Shown: positions 8,455-17,863, counted from the stretch's first letter. The stretch: DNA of 64,000 nucleotides from Verrucomicrobiota bacterium (GCA_004321905.1 SCQF01000001.1:1-64000); one strand, 5' to 3'. The notes: generated by a model from the letters alone, not told the origin. Numbers and translations: made by a program.

Positions 8455-9936
8455 ATGTCTGCTCCCATGGAAACACCGTCATTACTGGCTGCGCTTGTGG
8501 CGCCTTTGCTCGGCGCGGTCTTGGTCATGCTCAACAAGCGGCGACCCAATGTGCGCGAGTTCTGTTCCTTCGCCGCGGCGAGCGTCATGCTGGGCGTCGT
8601 TATCACCCTGTTGCGGCCAGTGCTTGCTGGGCAGCGGTTGGTCTATCACCTTTTCAGCCTGTTGCCGGGCGTCAGCGTGACGTTGCGGGCGGATGCCTTT
8701 TCGATGGTGTTCGCTTTAATTGCCTCCTTCCTCTGGGTAATCACGGTTTTGTATTCGATGGGTTACATGCGGGGGTTGCAGGAACACGCCCAGACGCGGT
8801 TCAACGCCTGCTTCGCACTCGCACTTTTTGGCGCCATCGGCTGCGCATTTGCCGATAATTTGTTCACACTTTACCTCTTCTATGAAATCGTCAGCATCAC
8901 CACCTATCCGCTCGTGGCGCACCATCAGGATCAGGAGGGCTATGAGGGCGGTCGCAAATATCTCGTTTATCTGACGACGACGGCCAAGGGACTTATTTTG
9001 CCGGCCATGATCGTGATTTATGTGATGTGCGGGACGCTGGATTTTTCCGACAATATTCAGACTGGCATTTTCCCCAATACCGCCAGCCGCGTTTTGGTCA
9101 CCATCGTGTACGCGTGTTTGATCCTCGGCTTTGCTAAAAACGGCGTAATGCCGTTCCATCATTGGCTGCCGGGCGCAATGGTGGCCCCCACACCGGTGAG
9201 CGCGTTGTTGCATGCCGTCGCGGTGGTGAAGGTCGGCGTGTTCTCAACCACGCGCGTGATGCTGTATATCTTTGGCGTGAACCAGATGGATGCCTTTAAT
9301 CTGGGCATCCCCACGGCCTATTTTGTGTCGTTTACGATCTTGGCGGCCTCCCTGATTGCCTTGAGCAAGGACAACCTGAAAGCACGGCTGGCCTATTCGA
9401 CCGTGAGCCAACTTTCCTATGTAATCCTGGGCGTGGCCTTGCTCACGCCGGCCGGCATTCAAGGCGGCATTGTTCATATCGCTAATCACGCCTTCTCGAA
9501 AATCACATTGTTCTTCTGTGCCGGTGCCATCTATGTGGCTACGCACAAGAAAAATATTTCTGAAATGGGCGGCTTGGGTCGGGCGATGCCGTTTACGTTC
9601 GCGGCTTTCGGTGTGGCGGCTTTGAGTATGATCGGTGCCCCGCCGGTGGGTGGGTTTGTCAGCAAATGGTACTTGTTGCTCGGCGCCATGAGCGCGCATC
9701 AAATCGGCATCATTGTGGTGCTCTTGCTGAGCACCATTCTCAATGTCGCCTATTTCGGGCCGGTCGTCGTCCACGCTTTCTTTGGTAAGCCTCCTGTCGG
9801 CGAAAATCACGACGCGTTTCGTGAGGCCCCGCTCGCCGTGTTGGTGCCGCTGGTGCTCACGGCCAGTTTGTCGGTGGCGGTCGGCCTCTATCCGAACTTT
9901 TTCATCAGCATCATCAAAGGAGTGATGCCCTCATGA
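8455..9936 (+). CDS. MrpD-like proton/cation antiporter subunit of complex I (first copy)
   Basis: A 493-residue, multi-helix protein of the NuoL/M/N-MrpA/D superfamily. The antiporter glutamate lies in LYLFYEIVSITTYPLV, and the key lysine region in GFAKNGVMPFHHWLPGAMVA. Lysine/histidine-bearing helices follow (LKARLAYSTVSQLSYVILG, HIANHAFSKITLFFCAG). The sequence is closer in character to MrpD than to NuoL, and it lacks NuoL's long lateral helix. It sits where nuoL would be and presumably pumps H+ or Na+ (inference). It overlaps the next small gene by 4 bp. Confidence 0.88.
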   Translation: MSAPMETPSLLAALVAPLLGAVLVMLNKRRPNVREFCSFAAASVMLGVVITLLRPVLAGQRLVYHLFSLLPGVSVTLRADAFSMVFALIASFLWVITVLYSMGYMRGLQEHAQTRFNACFALALFGAIGCAFADNLFTLYLFYEIVSITTYPLVAHHQDQEGYEGGRKYLVYLTTTAKGLILPAMIVIYVMCGTLDFSDNIQTGIFPNTASRVLVTIVYACLILGFAKNGVMPFHHWLPGAMVAPTPVSALLHAVAVVKVGVFSTTRVMLYIFGVNQMDAFNLGIPTAYFVSFTILAASLIALSKDNLKARLAYSTVSQLSYVILGVALLTPAGIQGGIVHIANHAFSKITLFFCAGAIYVATHKKNISEMGGLGRAMPFTFAAFGVAALSMIGAPPVGGFVSKWYLLLGAMSAHQIGIIVVLLLSTILNVAYFGPVVVHAFFGKPPVGENHDAFREAPLAVLVPLVLTASLSVAVGLYPNFFISIIKGVMPS

Positions 9937-10190
9937 AAATTGTGGCCTTGATCGAATTTCTGCGTCGGCATCTGAAGGCGGTGATCCGGCTATGTTGGGT
10001 CGTGCTGGCTCTCTTGGTGGCGGGCGACGGGTTTCTGGTCAGCAAAGAACATGCGCATACGGCTCCTGAACATTGGATTGGCTTCTGGTCAGCGTTTGGG
10101 TTTACCGCCTGCGTACTGATCATCATCTTCTCCAAATGGTATGGCCACCGGGGCATCATGACGCGCGAGGATTATTATGGCGATGAATGA
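9933..10190 (+). CDS. Small two-helix membrane protein between antiporter subunits
   Basis: I do not recognise a named family. The 85-residue protein has two hydrophobic segments (LCWVVLALLVAGDGFLV and GFWSAFGFTACVLIIIF), a histidine-rich loop between them (KEHAHTAPEHW), and a charged tail ending REDYYGDE. The start overlaps the upstream stop by 4 bp and the end overlaps the next gene by 14 bp. It is therefore almost certainly made with the two MrpD-like subunits, as an accessory or assembly subunit of the complex. Confidence 0.75.
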   Translation: MKIVALIEFLRRHLKAVIRLCWVVLALLVAGDGFLVSKEHAHTAPEHWIGFWSAFGFTACVLIIIFSKWYGHRGIMTREDYYGDE

Positions 10191-11967
10191 GCTCTGGTTG
10201 CATCCGGCCGTGATCCTGCTCCTCGGTGCCATGTTGGTGCCGCTGCTGCGTGGTCGCGCACGCATGATGTTTTTGATTGCGGTGCCGTTGTTGGCCTTTA
10301 TGCGCGTTGTCTGTCTGGAGCCGGGCACGCACGGTGTCATCGGGTTTTTGGACTGGAACTTGACGTTCGGTCGTGTGGACAAATTGAGTCAGGTGTTCGG
10401 CTACATCATGACCTTGATGTGCATTTTGGGTAGCGTCTATGCTCTACACGTCAAAAATCCTGCCGAACATGCCGCCGCATGGTGTTATGTGGCTGGCTCA
10501 CTGGGTGTCATTTATGCCGGCGACTATCTTGTAGTATTTCTATTCTGGGAATTGATGGCGTTTTCATCCGTGTTTCTGATCTGGTTTCGCCGCCGCCCGC
10601 AGTCAGTCAACGCAGGACTCCGCTATCTGCTGGTTCACGTCGCGGGCGGCGTGGCGCTCTTGGGCGGCATCATCCTGCGTTATAAAGCGACGGGCGGCAG
10701 TTTGGCCTTTGGCGCAATGGATGTGGCGCATCCCGACTTGGCTACGTGGCTGATTCTGGCCGGCTTTATTCTTAACGCCGCGGTTCCGCCGCTGCACGCG
10801 TGGCTGCCCGATGCCTACAGCGAAGCCACGGTCACCGGTTCGGTGTTTCTCTGTGCGTTCACCACCAAGACCGCCGTCTATGCGCTCTGCCGTGCATTCG
10901 CCGGAATGGACGTCCTCGTGGTGCTGGGCGTGATCATGGCTATTTATGGCGTGGTCTACGCGGTCCTCGAAAACGATGCGCGCAAGCTGCTCGCCTATCA
11001 CATCATCAGCCAGGTCGGCTACATGGTGGCTGGCGTGGGCCTCGGCACACAAATGGCCATCAACGGTGCGTGTGCTCACGCCTTCGCACACATTCTCTAC
11101 AAAGGCTTGCTCTTCATGGGCACCGGTTCGGTTCTGCAGATGACCGGCAAGAGTAAATTTACTGAATTGGGCGGGCTTTACTCCAAAATGCCGTGGGCTT
11201 TTGTTTTCACACTCATGGGGGGCTTGTCCATCTCGGCGTTCCCGTTGTTCAGCGGCTTTGTGAGTAAATCCATGATTGTCGCCGCGGGCTTTGAGGAACA
11301 CCGTACCACGGCAGCCTTTCTCCTGATGCTCGCTTCTGCGGGAACATTTCTGCATACGGGGTTGAAGGTGCCCTATTTCATCTGGTTTGGTAAAAACAAC
11401 TGCAGCACCGAAACGTGGGAACGTGCCAAAGATCCGCCGTGGAATATGCGCCTGGCGATGGCGATCACGGCTGTGTTTTGCATCGGAATTGGCTGCTATA
11501 CGCCCTATCTCTACAACATGCTGCCCTACGCCGTGGACTATCATCCCTACACGGCCTACCACGTTTCGGAAACATTGCAGATCCTTCTGTTCACCGCGGT
11601 GGGGTTCTTCCTCTTCCTCAAGAAACTCGAGCCCACAGCCACGATCAGCTTGGATATGGATTGGTTCTACCGCATGGGTGGACGCGCGGTGCAATGGTTC
11701 GCGAGCAAACCGTTCCAAGCCTTGGACACATGGGTCGGCGAACTCTATCGCGTCTGCGGTTTGGCGTGGTTGATGACCTCGGCGCGCGTATCGGCCTGGT
11801 TCGATGGTCGCGTCATTGATGGCGTGGTGGATGGCGTGGCTCGCGGTGTACGTGACACCGGAGACCGTTTGCGGCATGTGCAGACCCGTCAACTGCAATT
11901 CAACATTTTCAGTGCCGTGGCCGTTCTCGTGGTGCTGTTGCTGGTTTATATGCTGACTTCGATGTGA
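10177..11967 (+). CDS. MrpD-like proton/cation antiporter subunit of complex I (second copy)
   Basis: A 596-residue member of the same superfamily. The conserved glutamate is in VVFLFWELMAFSSVFLIW, the lysine-bearing segments include CAFTTKTAVYALCRAF and ENDARKLLAYHIISQVGYM, and the helix AHAFAHILYKGLLFMGTGSV is typical. About 110 residues at the C-terminus are extra: an amphipathic stretch (MDWFYRMGGRAVQWFASKPF onward) ending in one more membrane helix. This extension could play the clamp role that NuoL's lateral helix plays (inference). The ATG at 10177 or 10183 could be used. Positions 11713-11726 contain TTCCAAGCCTTGGA, like the dispersed palindrome core. Confidence 0.85.
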   Translation: MAMNELWLHPAVILLLGAMLVPLLRGRARMMFLIAVPLLAFMRVVCLEPGTHGVIGFLDWNLTFGRVDKLSQVFGYIMTLMCILGSVYALHVKNPAEHAAAWCYVAGSLGVIYAGDYLVVFLFWELMAFSSVFLIWFRRRPQSVNAGLRYLLVHVAGGVALLGGIILRYKATGGSLAFGAMDVAHPDLATWLILAGFILNAAVPPLHAWLPDAYSEATVTGSVFLCAFTTKTAVYALCRAFAGMDVLVVLGVIMAIYGVVYAVLENDARKLLAYHIISQVGYMVAGVGLGTQMAINGACAHAFAHILYKGLLFMGTGSVLQMTGKSKFTELGGLYSKMPWAFVFTLMGGLSISAFPLFSGFVSKSMIVAAGFEEHRTTAAFLLMLASAGTFLHTGLKVPYFIWFGKNNCSTETWERAKDPPWNMRLAMAITAVFCIGIGCYTPYLYNMLPYAVDYHPYTAYHVSETLQILLFTAVGFFLFLKKLEPTATISLDMDWFYRMGGRAVQWFASKPFQALDTWVGELYRVCGLAWLMTSARVSAWFDGRVIDGVVDGVARGVRDTGDRLRHVQTRQLQFNIFSAVAVLVVLLLVYMLTSM

Positions 11968-11970
11968 TCT

Positions 11971-13467
11971 ATGAATGTTTTGGTATTCAATTTTTCGTGG
12001 CCGCTCTTGAGCACACTGGTTTTTCTCCCGCTGGTGGGCGCGCTGATCCTCTTCCTGATGCGTAGTGACCGTGCCGCCAAAATTTGGACGCTGGCCGTCA
12101 CCCTGTTCAACGCGGCTTTGTCGCTCCAACTCTACACCGGTTTTAACGCCGCCACGGCACAGTACCAATTCGCGGAAGACTTGGCGTGGATTCCGTCACT
12201 ACACATCCGCTACACCTTGGGCGTGGACGGCATCAGTCTGTTGTTGGTCCTCTTGACGACGCTGCTGATGCCGTTGTGTGTGTTGTGCTCGTGGCGCGCG
12301 ATCAGCGTGCGCGTGAAGGAGTTTCTCGCCTGCATCCTGCTCATGGAAGCCGCAATGCTCGGCGTATTTGTGGCGCTCGATTTCGTGCTCTTCTACATTT
12401 TTTGGGAAGCGATGCTGATCCCCATGTTCCTCCTGATTGGCGTCTGGGGCGGACCGCGCAAAATTTACGCCTCGGTGAAATTTTTCCTCTACACGCTGGC
12501 CGGCAGCGTGCTGCTGCCTGTCGCCATCATCGCGCTCTATTTACACAGTACCCCGCACACATTCTCGATCCCGGCGCTCATGGGGCAGCCCTATTCCGCC
12601 GCGCTACAGGCTGGGCTGTTTTTGGCGTTCTTTGTGGCTTTCGCCATCAAGGTGCCGATGTTTCCGTTCCACACGTGGTTGCCGGCTGCGCATGTGGAGG
12701 CCCCGACGGCCGGCAGTGTGCTGCTGGCTAGCGTGCTGCTGAAAATGGGCGCCTATGGCTTCCTGCGCTTCTGCCTGCCGATGACCCCGCTCGGGGTGGT
12801 CACGTTTGCGCCCTATGTGCTCGCCTTGTCGGTCGCCGGCATCATCTATGGCGGACTCACGGCGCTGGCACAAAGCGATATGAAGCGTTTGGTGGCTTAT
12901 TCCAGCGTCGCGCACATGGGTTTCGTCACGCTGGGCATTTTCGTCTTGAACACGCGCGGCGTCGAAGGTGCGCTGCTGCAAATGATCAACCACGGCATTA
13001 CCACCGGTGCGCTGTTCCTCTGCGTCGGCATCATCTATGAACGCACCCACAGCCGGGAACTATCCGCAGCCACCGGCATCGGTCGGGCGATGCCCGCCTA
13101 TGTGACCGCGCTGGCCTTCTTCGGCCTTTCGTCCTTTGCATTTCCGGGCACGAACAATTTCGTCGGTGAATTTTTGGTGCTCGCCGGCAGCTTTGCTTTT
13201 TCCAGCAAGCTGGCGGCCCTGGCGATCCCCGGCGTGGTGCTGAGCGCTGCGTATATGCTGCGGATGCTCCAGCGCATGATCTGGGGCGGCACGAACAATC
13301 CCGCCTCTTCGCATTTGATGGACCTCAACGCGCGGGAAATCATCACCTTGGTTCCGCTGTTGCTTTTTGTGTTCTGGATCGGTCTGCTGCCGGCGCCGTT
13401 CATGAATGTGTTTCACGTCAGCGTCAGCCATCTTTTGCAACAGTTTCACGCTGGCCTCCACCCGTAA
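11971..13467 (+). CDS. nuoM: NADH-quinone oxidoreductase subunit M
   Basis: A 498-residue antiporter-like subunit. The essential glutamate is in VLFYIFWEAMLIPMFLLIGV, and the lysine and histidine helices include FAIKVPMFPFHTWLPAAHVE and SDMKRLVAYSSVAHMGFVTL. The motif INHGITTGALFLCVGIIYER is typical of NuoM. It begins 3 bp after the second MrpD-like gene. Confidence 0.94.
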   Translation: MNVLVFNFSWPLLSTLVFLPLVGALILFLMRSDRAAKIWTLAVTLFNAALSLQLYTGFNAATAQYQFAEDLAWIPSLHIRYTLGVDGISLLLVLLTTLLMPLCVLCSWRAISVRVKEFLACILLMEAAMLGVFVALDFVLFYIFWEAMLIPMFLLIGVWGGPRKIYASVKFFLYTLAGSVLLPVAIIALYLHSTPHTFSIPALMGQPYSAALQAGLFLAFFVAFAIKVPMFPFHTWLPAAHVEAPTAGSVLLASVLLKMGAYGFLRFCLPMTPLGVVTFAPYVLALSVAGIIYGGLTALAQSDMKRLVAYSSVAHMGFVTLGIFVLNTRGVEGALLQMINHGITTGALFLCVGIIYERTHSRELSAATGIGRAMPAYVTALAFFGLSSFAFPGTNNFVGEFLVLAGSFAFSSKLAALAIPGVVLSAAYMLRMLQRMIWGGTNNPASSHLMDLNAREIITLVPLLLFVFWIGLLPAPFMNVFHVSVSHLLQQFHAGLHP

Positions 13468-13479
13468 TGGAATCCGAAC

Positions 13480-14910
13480 ATGCATCTGATACTTTTTGCG
13501 CCTGAAATTCTGCTCATCGCCGGTTGCTTGGCGGTGTTTGCGATCAGCTTGGGCGTAGGGCGCGCCCGCTTGGCGGCGTTCGTGACGCTAGGTACGGCCT
13601 TGGCGGGTCTCGCCGCCTGCGCGGCCACGCTGGTCTGCCGGGGCGACCTGTTCTTCCACGCCTATCGGGTGGATTTATTTTCCCAGCTCTTCAAACTTTT
13701 CACCATGCTGGGTTTGGTGGCCGTGGTCGTTTTTGGTCGGCAGCTCAAAGATATTCGCGCTGATGTGCGCCCGGAATATTTTCTTTTTCTGCTCCTTGGC
13801 ACCTTCGGCCTGCTGACGCTCGTGAGCAGCATCGAACTGATCACGCTCTTTATCGCGCTGGAACTTTCATCCTACGCGCTTTACTTGTTGGTGCCACTGC
13901 GACAGGAGCGCTCCGGCCTGCGCGTCCAAATGGAGTCCGCGGCCAAATATGTGATGTTCGGCATCATGGCTACCGGCGTCTTGCTTTTCGGCATGAGCTA
14001 TTTGTTCGGCGTGGCCGGCTCCACCTATTTCCGCGACCTCGCCCCCGCGCTGGCGCGGCACTGGAGCGACCCGGCGGCGGTCGTCGGCATGACGCTCGTG
14101 CTTGCGGGACTGTTTTTCAAGCTCGCGGCGTTTCCGATGCAACTCTGGGCGCCGGATGTTTATCAAGGCGCTTCCAACGAAACCACCGCCTTCATTGCCG
14201 CCGTCCCCAAAATTGGCGCGGTCGCCGTACTGATCCGCTTCCTGCTCTGCGCCACGCCCGCCGATCACGTCCTGACCGCGGTGCTCGTGATCGCCTCGGT
14301 CTGTTCCATGTTCTTCGGCAACCTCGCCGCGCTCGTGCAAAAGGACGTCAAACGCATGCTCGGCTATTCCAGCATCGCCCACGCCGGCTACGTGCTGGTC
14401 GGCCTCGTGACGCTGCACGCCGGCGGCTACGCGGCAGCCAGCTTCTATATTTTCGGTTTTGTGGTCATGAGTCTCGGCGCATTTCTGGTGCTGTGCCTCG
14501 TCTCACGCGAGGGCGAGAACGTGCTGGTGGATGACCTCGCCGGCCTGCATGCGCGCTCCCCACTGGCCGCGCTGCTGATGGGCGCGAGTATGTTCGCGCT
14601 GGCGGGCATTCCGCCTTTTGTCGGCTTCATGGGTAAATTTCTGTTGCTGACCGAAGCCTTGCGCGGCGGTTTCGTGCTGTTGGTCGTGCTGGCCGCCATC
14701 AACACCGCCATCGGCATCTACTATTATCTGAACGTCGTGCGCGTCATGTATTTCAGCGAACCGGGTGATCGTCCCGCCGTTCGCCTCGACGCGCTGAGCG
14801 CCGTCACCGGCGTGCTGCTGCTCGCGTTCATGCTGTTGCTCGGCGTGCTGCCGGCGCGGCTGCTGGAAAACACGCTGACGGCCATTCAAGCCGCTGTGAT
14901 CTGGAAATAA
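13480..14910 (+). CDS. nuoN: NADH-quinone oxidoreductase subunit N
   Basis: A 476-residue antiporter-like subunit and the last gene of the operon. Signatures are ITLFIALELSSYALYLLVPL, FFKLAAFPMQLWAPDVYQGA then SNETTAFIAAVPK, and KDVKRMLGYSSIAHAGYVLV. Its stop is followed within 6 bp by a palindromic repeat pair that separates it from the convergent flippase gene and might help terminate both transcripts. Confidence 0.95.
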   Translation: MHLILFAPEILLIAGCLAVFAISLGVGRARLAAFVTLGTALAGLAACAATLVCRGDLFFHAYRVDLFSQLFKLFTMLGLVAVVVFGRQLKDIRADVRPEYFLFLLLGTFGLLTLVSSIELITLFIALELSSYALYLLVPLRQERSGLRVQMESAAKYVMFGIMATGVLLFGMSYLFGVAGSTYFRDLAPALARHWSDPAAVVGMTLVLAGLFFKLAAFPMQLWAPDVYQGASNETTAFIAAVPKIGAVAVLIRFLLCATPADHVLTAVLVIASVCSMFFGNLAALVQKDVKRMLGYSSIAHAGYVLVGLVTLHAGGYAAASFYIFGFVVMSLGAFLVLCLVSREGENVLVDDLAGLHARSPLAALLMGASMFALAGIPPFVGFMGKFLLLTEALRGGFVLLVVLAAINTAIGIYYYLNVVRVMYFSEPGDRPAVRLDALSAVTGVLLLAFMLLLGVLPARLLENTLTAIQAAVIWK

Positions 14911-14915
14911 GTGCG

Positions 14916-14970
14916 CCGGTTTCCAAGGCTTGGAAACCGGAAACAGCGGTTTTTCCAAACCTTGGAAAAT
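14916..14970. repeat. Paired palindromic repeat between convergent nuoN and flippase genes
   Basis: The first unit is a perfect 25 bp palindrome, CCGG plus the core plus CCGG, centred at 14928. The second, TTTTCCAAACCTTGGAAAA-like, is centred at 14960. Spacing is 32 bp. As RNA each unit would make a strong hairpin, so a role as a bidirectional terminator is possible. Confidence 0.9.
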
Positions 14971-16010
14971 CACGGTGTGACGGAATTTTCGTCGCCGCTC
15001 TGGCGAATGCGCGCGAGTTCTTCGCGCCAGTTGAAGCCCGCGCCGGCGGAGTGACCGAGAAACACCAAGCCGCCCACCAAACTCCACACCAAGGCGGCGG
15101 CGTAAAAAAGGAGCGACAGCAGCACCGCGTGGTGCGCGCTCACGCCCACGGCTTGGAACAGCAGCACAAACAAGCCTTCGCGTACGCCGAAGCTGCCGGG
15201 CGTCAGCGGAATGGCCGTGAGAACGCTGATGATCGGGAGGAACACGAGGTAGTCGCCGAACGCGGCGTGAAGGCCGAGGCTGCGACCCAGACTGGCGGTG
15301 GCGATCACTTGAAACAACAGATTGAGGATGGAGAAAAAAAACGCGGACATCAGCGCGCGTGGCCGCTGGCGGTAGCGGAGGAGTTCTTCGTAGGCGCGGC
15401 GGAAGCGCGCGCCCAGCGGGGTGGCCTGTTCCAAGCGACGGAAGAGGGCAAAATGCTCGAACAGATTTTTCCAGAGCAGGGCACCCACCAGCAACGCAGT
15501 GCCTGCGCCGCAGCTGAACATCAGCAGCGCCGCGGTCTGAAGGGTGGCGTGCGCGCGGAACAGCGCCCAGTTCACGAGAATCAGCAGGCAGCCGAGCAGG
15601 ATTTGCACACAGATGCCGATGCCGCGATCAATCAGCACCGTGGTGGCCGCCTCGGTACGCCGCGCCGTGGTGCCACGCAGCACATAATAGATGCGCACCA
15701 TATCGCCGCCGCAAGCGCCCAGCATGAAGCTGTTGAAAAATTGGCCGATGAAAAAAATGCGCATGATGGCGCTTGTAGGCAACACCACGCCTTGCGTGCC
15801 GAGCAAACCGCGCCAGCGCAGCGCGGCGGCGAACGAGGTCAGCAGCATAAACAACACGCCGCCGCTGATCCAGAGAGGCTGCCGCATCGCATTGCGCCCG
15901 ACTTCACGTAGCGTGGCCACATCAAGTCGCTGTGCGAGCCACGCTACCAAGATGGCGAAAATAGCCAGGCGTGCGAAACGTCCCGCCCATTTGGCCGTAG
16001 TGTTTTTCAT
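14970..16010 (-). CDS. Flippase-like integral membrane protein (LPG synthase TM / UPF0104 family)
   Basis: A 346-residue protein with about eight hydrophobic segments. Family motifs include FIGQFFNSFMLGACGGDMVR followed by a loop containing RRTEAATTVLIDRGIG, and LTPGSFGVREG near the C-terminus. Relatives are membrane-domain homologues of lysyl-phosphatidylglycerol flippases or transporters of lipid-linked sugars; the substrate is unknown. It is the last gene of a minus-strand group with a sugar epimerase and a TIM-barrel isomerase, which suggests envelope glycolipid work (inference). Confidence 0.85.
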   Translation of the reverse strand: MKNTTAKWAGRFARLAIFAILVAWLAQRLDVATLREVGRNAMRQPLWISGGVLFMLLTSFAAALRWRGLLGTQGVVLPTSAIMRIFFIGQFFNSFMLGACGGDMVRIYYVLRGTTARRTEAATTVLIDRGIGICVQILLGCLLILVNWALFRAHATLQTAALLMFSCGAGTALLVGALLWKNLFEHFALFRRLEQATPLGARFRRAYEELLRYRQRPRALMSAFFFSILNLLFQVIATASLGRSLGLHAAFGDYLVFLPIISVLTAIPLTPGSFGVREGLFVLLFQAVGVSAHHAVLLSLLFYAAALVWSLVGGLVFLGHSAGAGFNWREELARIRQSGDENSVTP

Positions 16011-16013
16011 GGC

Positions 16014-16949
16014 TCAGGGTGCGGCCGCCACCGTGCGCCAACTGTGCTCATAAATGTCGCGGAGACTTTGCTCCAGCGTGAACTGCGGCTGCCAACCGAG
16101 TTCGACGCGGATTTTTTCATTGCTCAAAACCGGGGGGTGGTCAGCAGGCCGCACGCGTGTCGGCTCCACTTCGATGCGTGGTTGCACGCCGGCGATCTTG
16201 CACAGCAGATCGAGTACAACCTGCACGCGCACCGGACGCGTGGCGGCAATGTTATAGGCCTCGCCGGGCCGCCCGCGTTCGATGAGCATGCGGTAGGCAC
16301 GGGCCACATCGCGCACATCAGTAAAATCGCGTTCGGCGGTTAAGTCACCGACGCGAATGACCGGCTCCGCCTTGCCCAACGCGATCCGCGCGATTTGCTC
16401 CGCGAACGAGGCCACTACGAAGCGGGTGGATTGGCCGGGGCCGATGTGGTTCTGTGGCCGGGCGACCAGATAGGGCAGATGATGATGGCGCGCGTAGAGC
16501 TGCGTGAGATGGTCGGCGGCAACCTTGGCGACGGCATAAGGATTGGTCGGTGCAAAAGGCGAATCTTCGTGTACTACGAAGGTGCTCGCGAAGCGGCCAT
16601 AGACTTCGGCAGAGGTGATGACCAGCGCGCGGGCGTGTGGCGCTTCGCGCCGCAGGGCTTCCAGCACATTGAAAGCGCCCAAGCCGTTGACCAACAAATA
16701 ATCGGCAGGCTGATCCCAACTCGGCGGTACAAAGCTCAAGCCGCCAAGATGGATGCAGGCGTCTGGTTGTTGCGCGGCCACCAGCCGCCGAAAACCGACG
16801 GCGTCCATGATGTCACAGGCGAGCAGTCCGGGCACCGGATGGGTGATGGCGGGTAAATCCACCGGTAACGGTGTATGGCCATTCTGGCGGAGTTCTTCCA
16901 GCAGATGCCGGCCGGCAAATCCTTGTGCGCCTGTCACCATCACTTTCAT
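16014..16949 (-). CDS. NAD-dependent sugar epimerase/dehydratase (GDP-6-deoxy-mannose reductase-like)
   Basis: An extended short-chain dehydrogenase acting on nucleotide sugars. The N-terminal Rossmann motif is TGAQGFAGRHLLEEL, the active site reads ITSAEVYG and NPYAVAKVAADHL (YxxxK), and substrate-domain motifs are RPQNHIGPGQ and ERDFTDVRDVARAYRML. The sequence resembles GDP-4-keto-6-deoxymannose reductases most, but the exact substrate is not proven. The start at 16949 (MKVMVTG) overlaps the upstream stop as ATGA; an in-frame ATG at 16961 is less likely. Confidence 0.82.
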   Translation of the reverse strand: MKVMVTGAQGFAGRHLLEELRQNGHTPLPVDLPAITHPVPGLLACDIMDAVGFRRLVAAQQPDACIHLGGLSFVPPSWDQPADYLLVNGLGAFNVLEALRREAPHARALVITSAEVYGRFASTFVVHEDSPFAPTNPYAVAKVAADHLTQLYARHHHLPYLVARPQNHIGPGQSTRFVVASFAEQIARIALGKAEPVIRVGDLTAERDFTDVRDVARAYRMLIERGRPGEAYNIAATRPVRVQVVLDLLCKIAGVQPRIEVEPTRVRPADHPPVLSNEKIRVELGWQPQFTLEQSLRDIYEHSWRTVAAAP

Positions 16950-17863
16950 GTTGTGCTCCAAGTCTTTTGCAGATAGGCGAGGCCGCTCGCCACGCTGGCT
17001 GCCGGCGTATGGGGTGCCGGTTCCATCACCAGCAAGGCCTCGGGTGCCAAATACTCCCGCATCGCGGCAAAGTCAATCCGCCCTTGTGGGGGCATCAGGT
17101 GATCGCGCGCCGGTGGTTGCGCGTCATGTAGGTGGTAGCCCGCGATCAGCGGACGGAGCCGCTCCAGCCAGCGCAGCGAGTTCGATTGCATCAGGTTCTC
17201 GCGGATGCGTGCATGACCTACGTCGTACCAGCAGCGCAACCGCGGCGTGTCATAGGCGCGCAGGAGTGTTTCCATCTCAGTCTCGCTCGGCAGCGCTTCC
17301 CACCATGGCAAAACTTCCAGTCCCAGCGTGATTCCGGTCTCGCTCAAGAGCGGCAAAAGTTGATCCAGCCCTTGACGCAACCAGTCCAGATGCCGCGCCG
17401 CGCCTTTCGCGCGTAGATCGAGCAACCGTTGACGGGTCTTCTCATAGGCCGGACTGCCCGGTCCGCTGCGCTCAAACATTTCCAGCAGGCTGTCGGTCAG
17501 TTTCGGCATCTCCACATAGCCGGCGTGCGCCACCACGAACCGTGCACCGATTTCGGCGGCAAAGCGGATGGTTTTCTCGGTATGCTTGACCGCTGCCGCG
17601 CGGACACCGGAATCGGGATCGGTAAAGGTGAAAATTTCCGGCGTCGCCTTGGCCACGCCGACGGGGAGGGGACAGAAATTGTGGAGGCTATCCACGCGCA
17701 CCGCGCCCTCGACGACGAGCTTCTTTGCGCCCGCCACGAGGTCTGCGCGCAGATCAAAGCCCAACTCGACGCGCCGGAAACCCAGTTCGAGGATTTCCCG
17801 CAACATGGCCTCGCCGGACGTATGCCGTCCCGCGTTCCAGCGGGTTGTCAGCGCGAATTCCAT
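16946..17863 (-). CDS. Sugar phosphate isomerase/epimerase-like TIM barrel
   Basis: A 305-residue protein of the xylose-isomerase-like / AP endonuclease 2 TIM-barrel family. Metal-site segments visible are FVVAHAGYVEMPK, LGLEVLPWW, CWYDVGHARI, IAGYHLHDAQPPARDHLMPP and a final LLVMEPAPHTPAA. These give the usual set of H, E and D ligands. The substrate cannot be read from sequence. The 4 bp overlap with the sugar epimerase gene suggests a linked carbohydrate role. Confidence 0.8.
   Translation of the reverse strand: MEFALTTRWNAGRHTSGEAMLREILELGFRRVELGFDLRADLVAGAKKLVVEGAVRVDSLHNFCPLPVGVAKATPEIFTFTDPDSGVRAAAVKHTEKTIRFAAEIGARFVVAHAGYVEMPKLTDSLLEMFERSGPGSPAYEKTRQRLLDLRAKGAARHLDWLRQGLDQLLPLLSETGITLGLEVLPWWEALPSETEMETLLRAYDTPRLRCWYDVGHARIRENLMQSNSLRWLERLRPLIAGYHLHDAQPPARDHLMPPQGRIDFAAMREYLAPEALLVMEPAPHTPAASVASGLAYLQKTWSTT

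Noticed and set aside
14916..14970. Simple Rho-independent terminator role for all palindrome pairs
   Set aside because: Most lack a T-run after the stem and several sit between divergent genes or inside genes; termination may be a side effect at a few loci only.
15051..15911. Long plus-strand frame opposite the flippase gene
   Set aside because: Its Q/H/R/A-rich composition is the usual antisense shadow of a membrane protein gene; no family or ribosome binding site.
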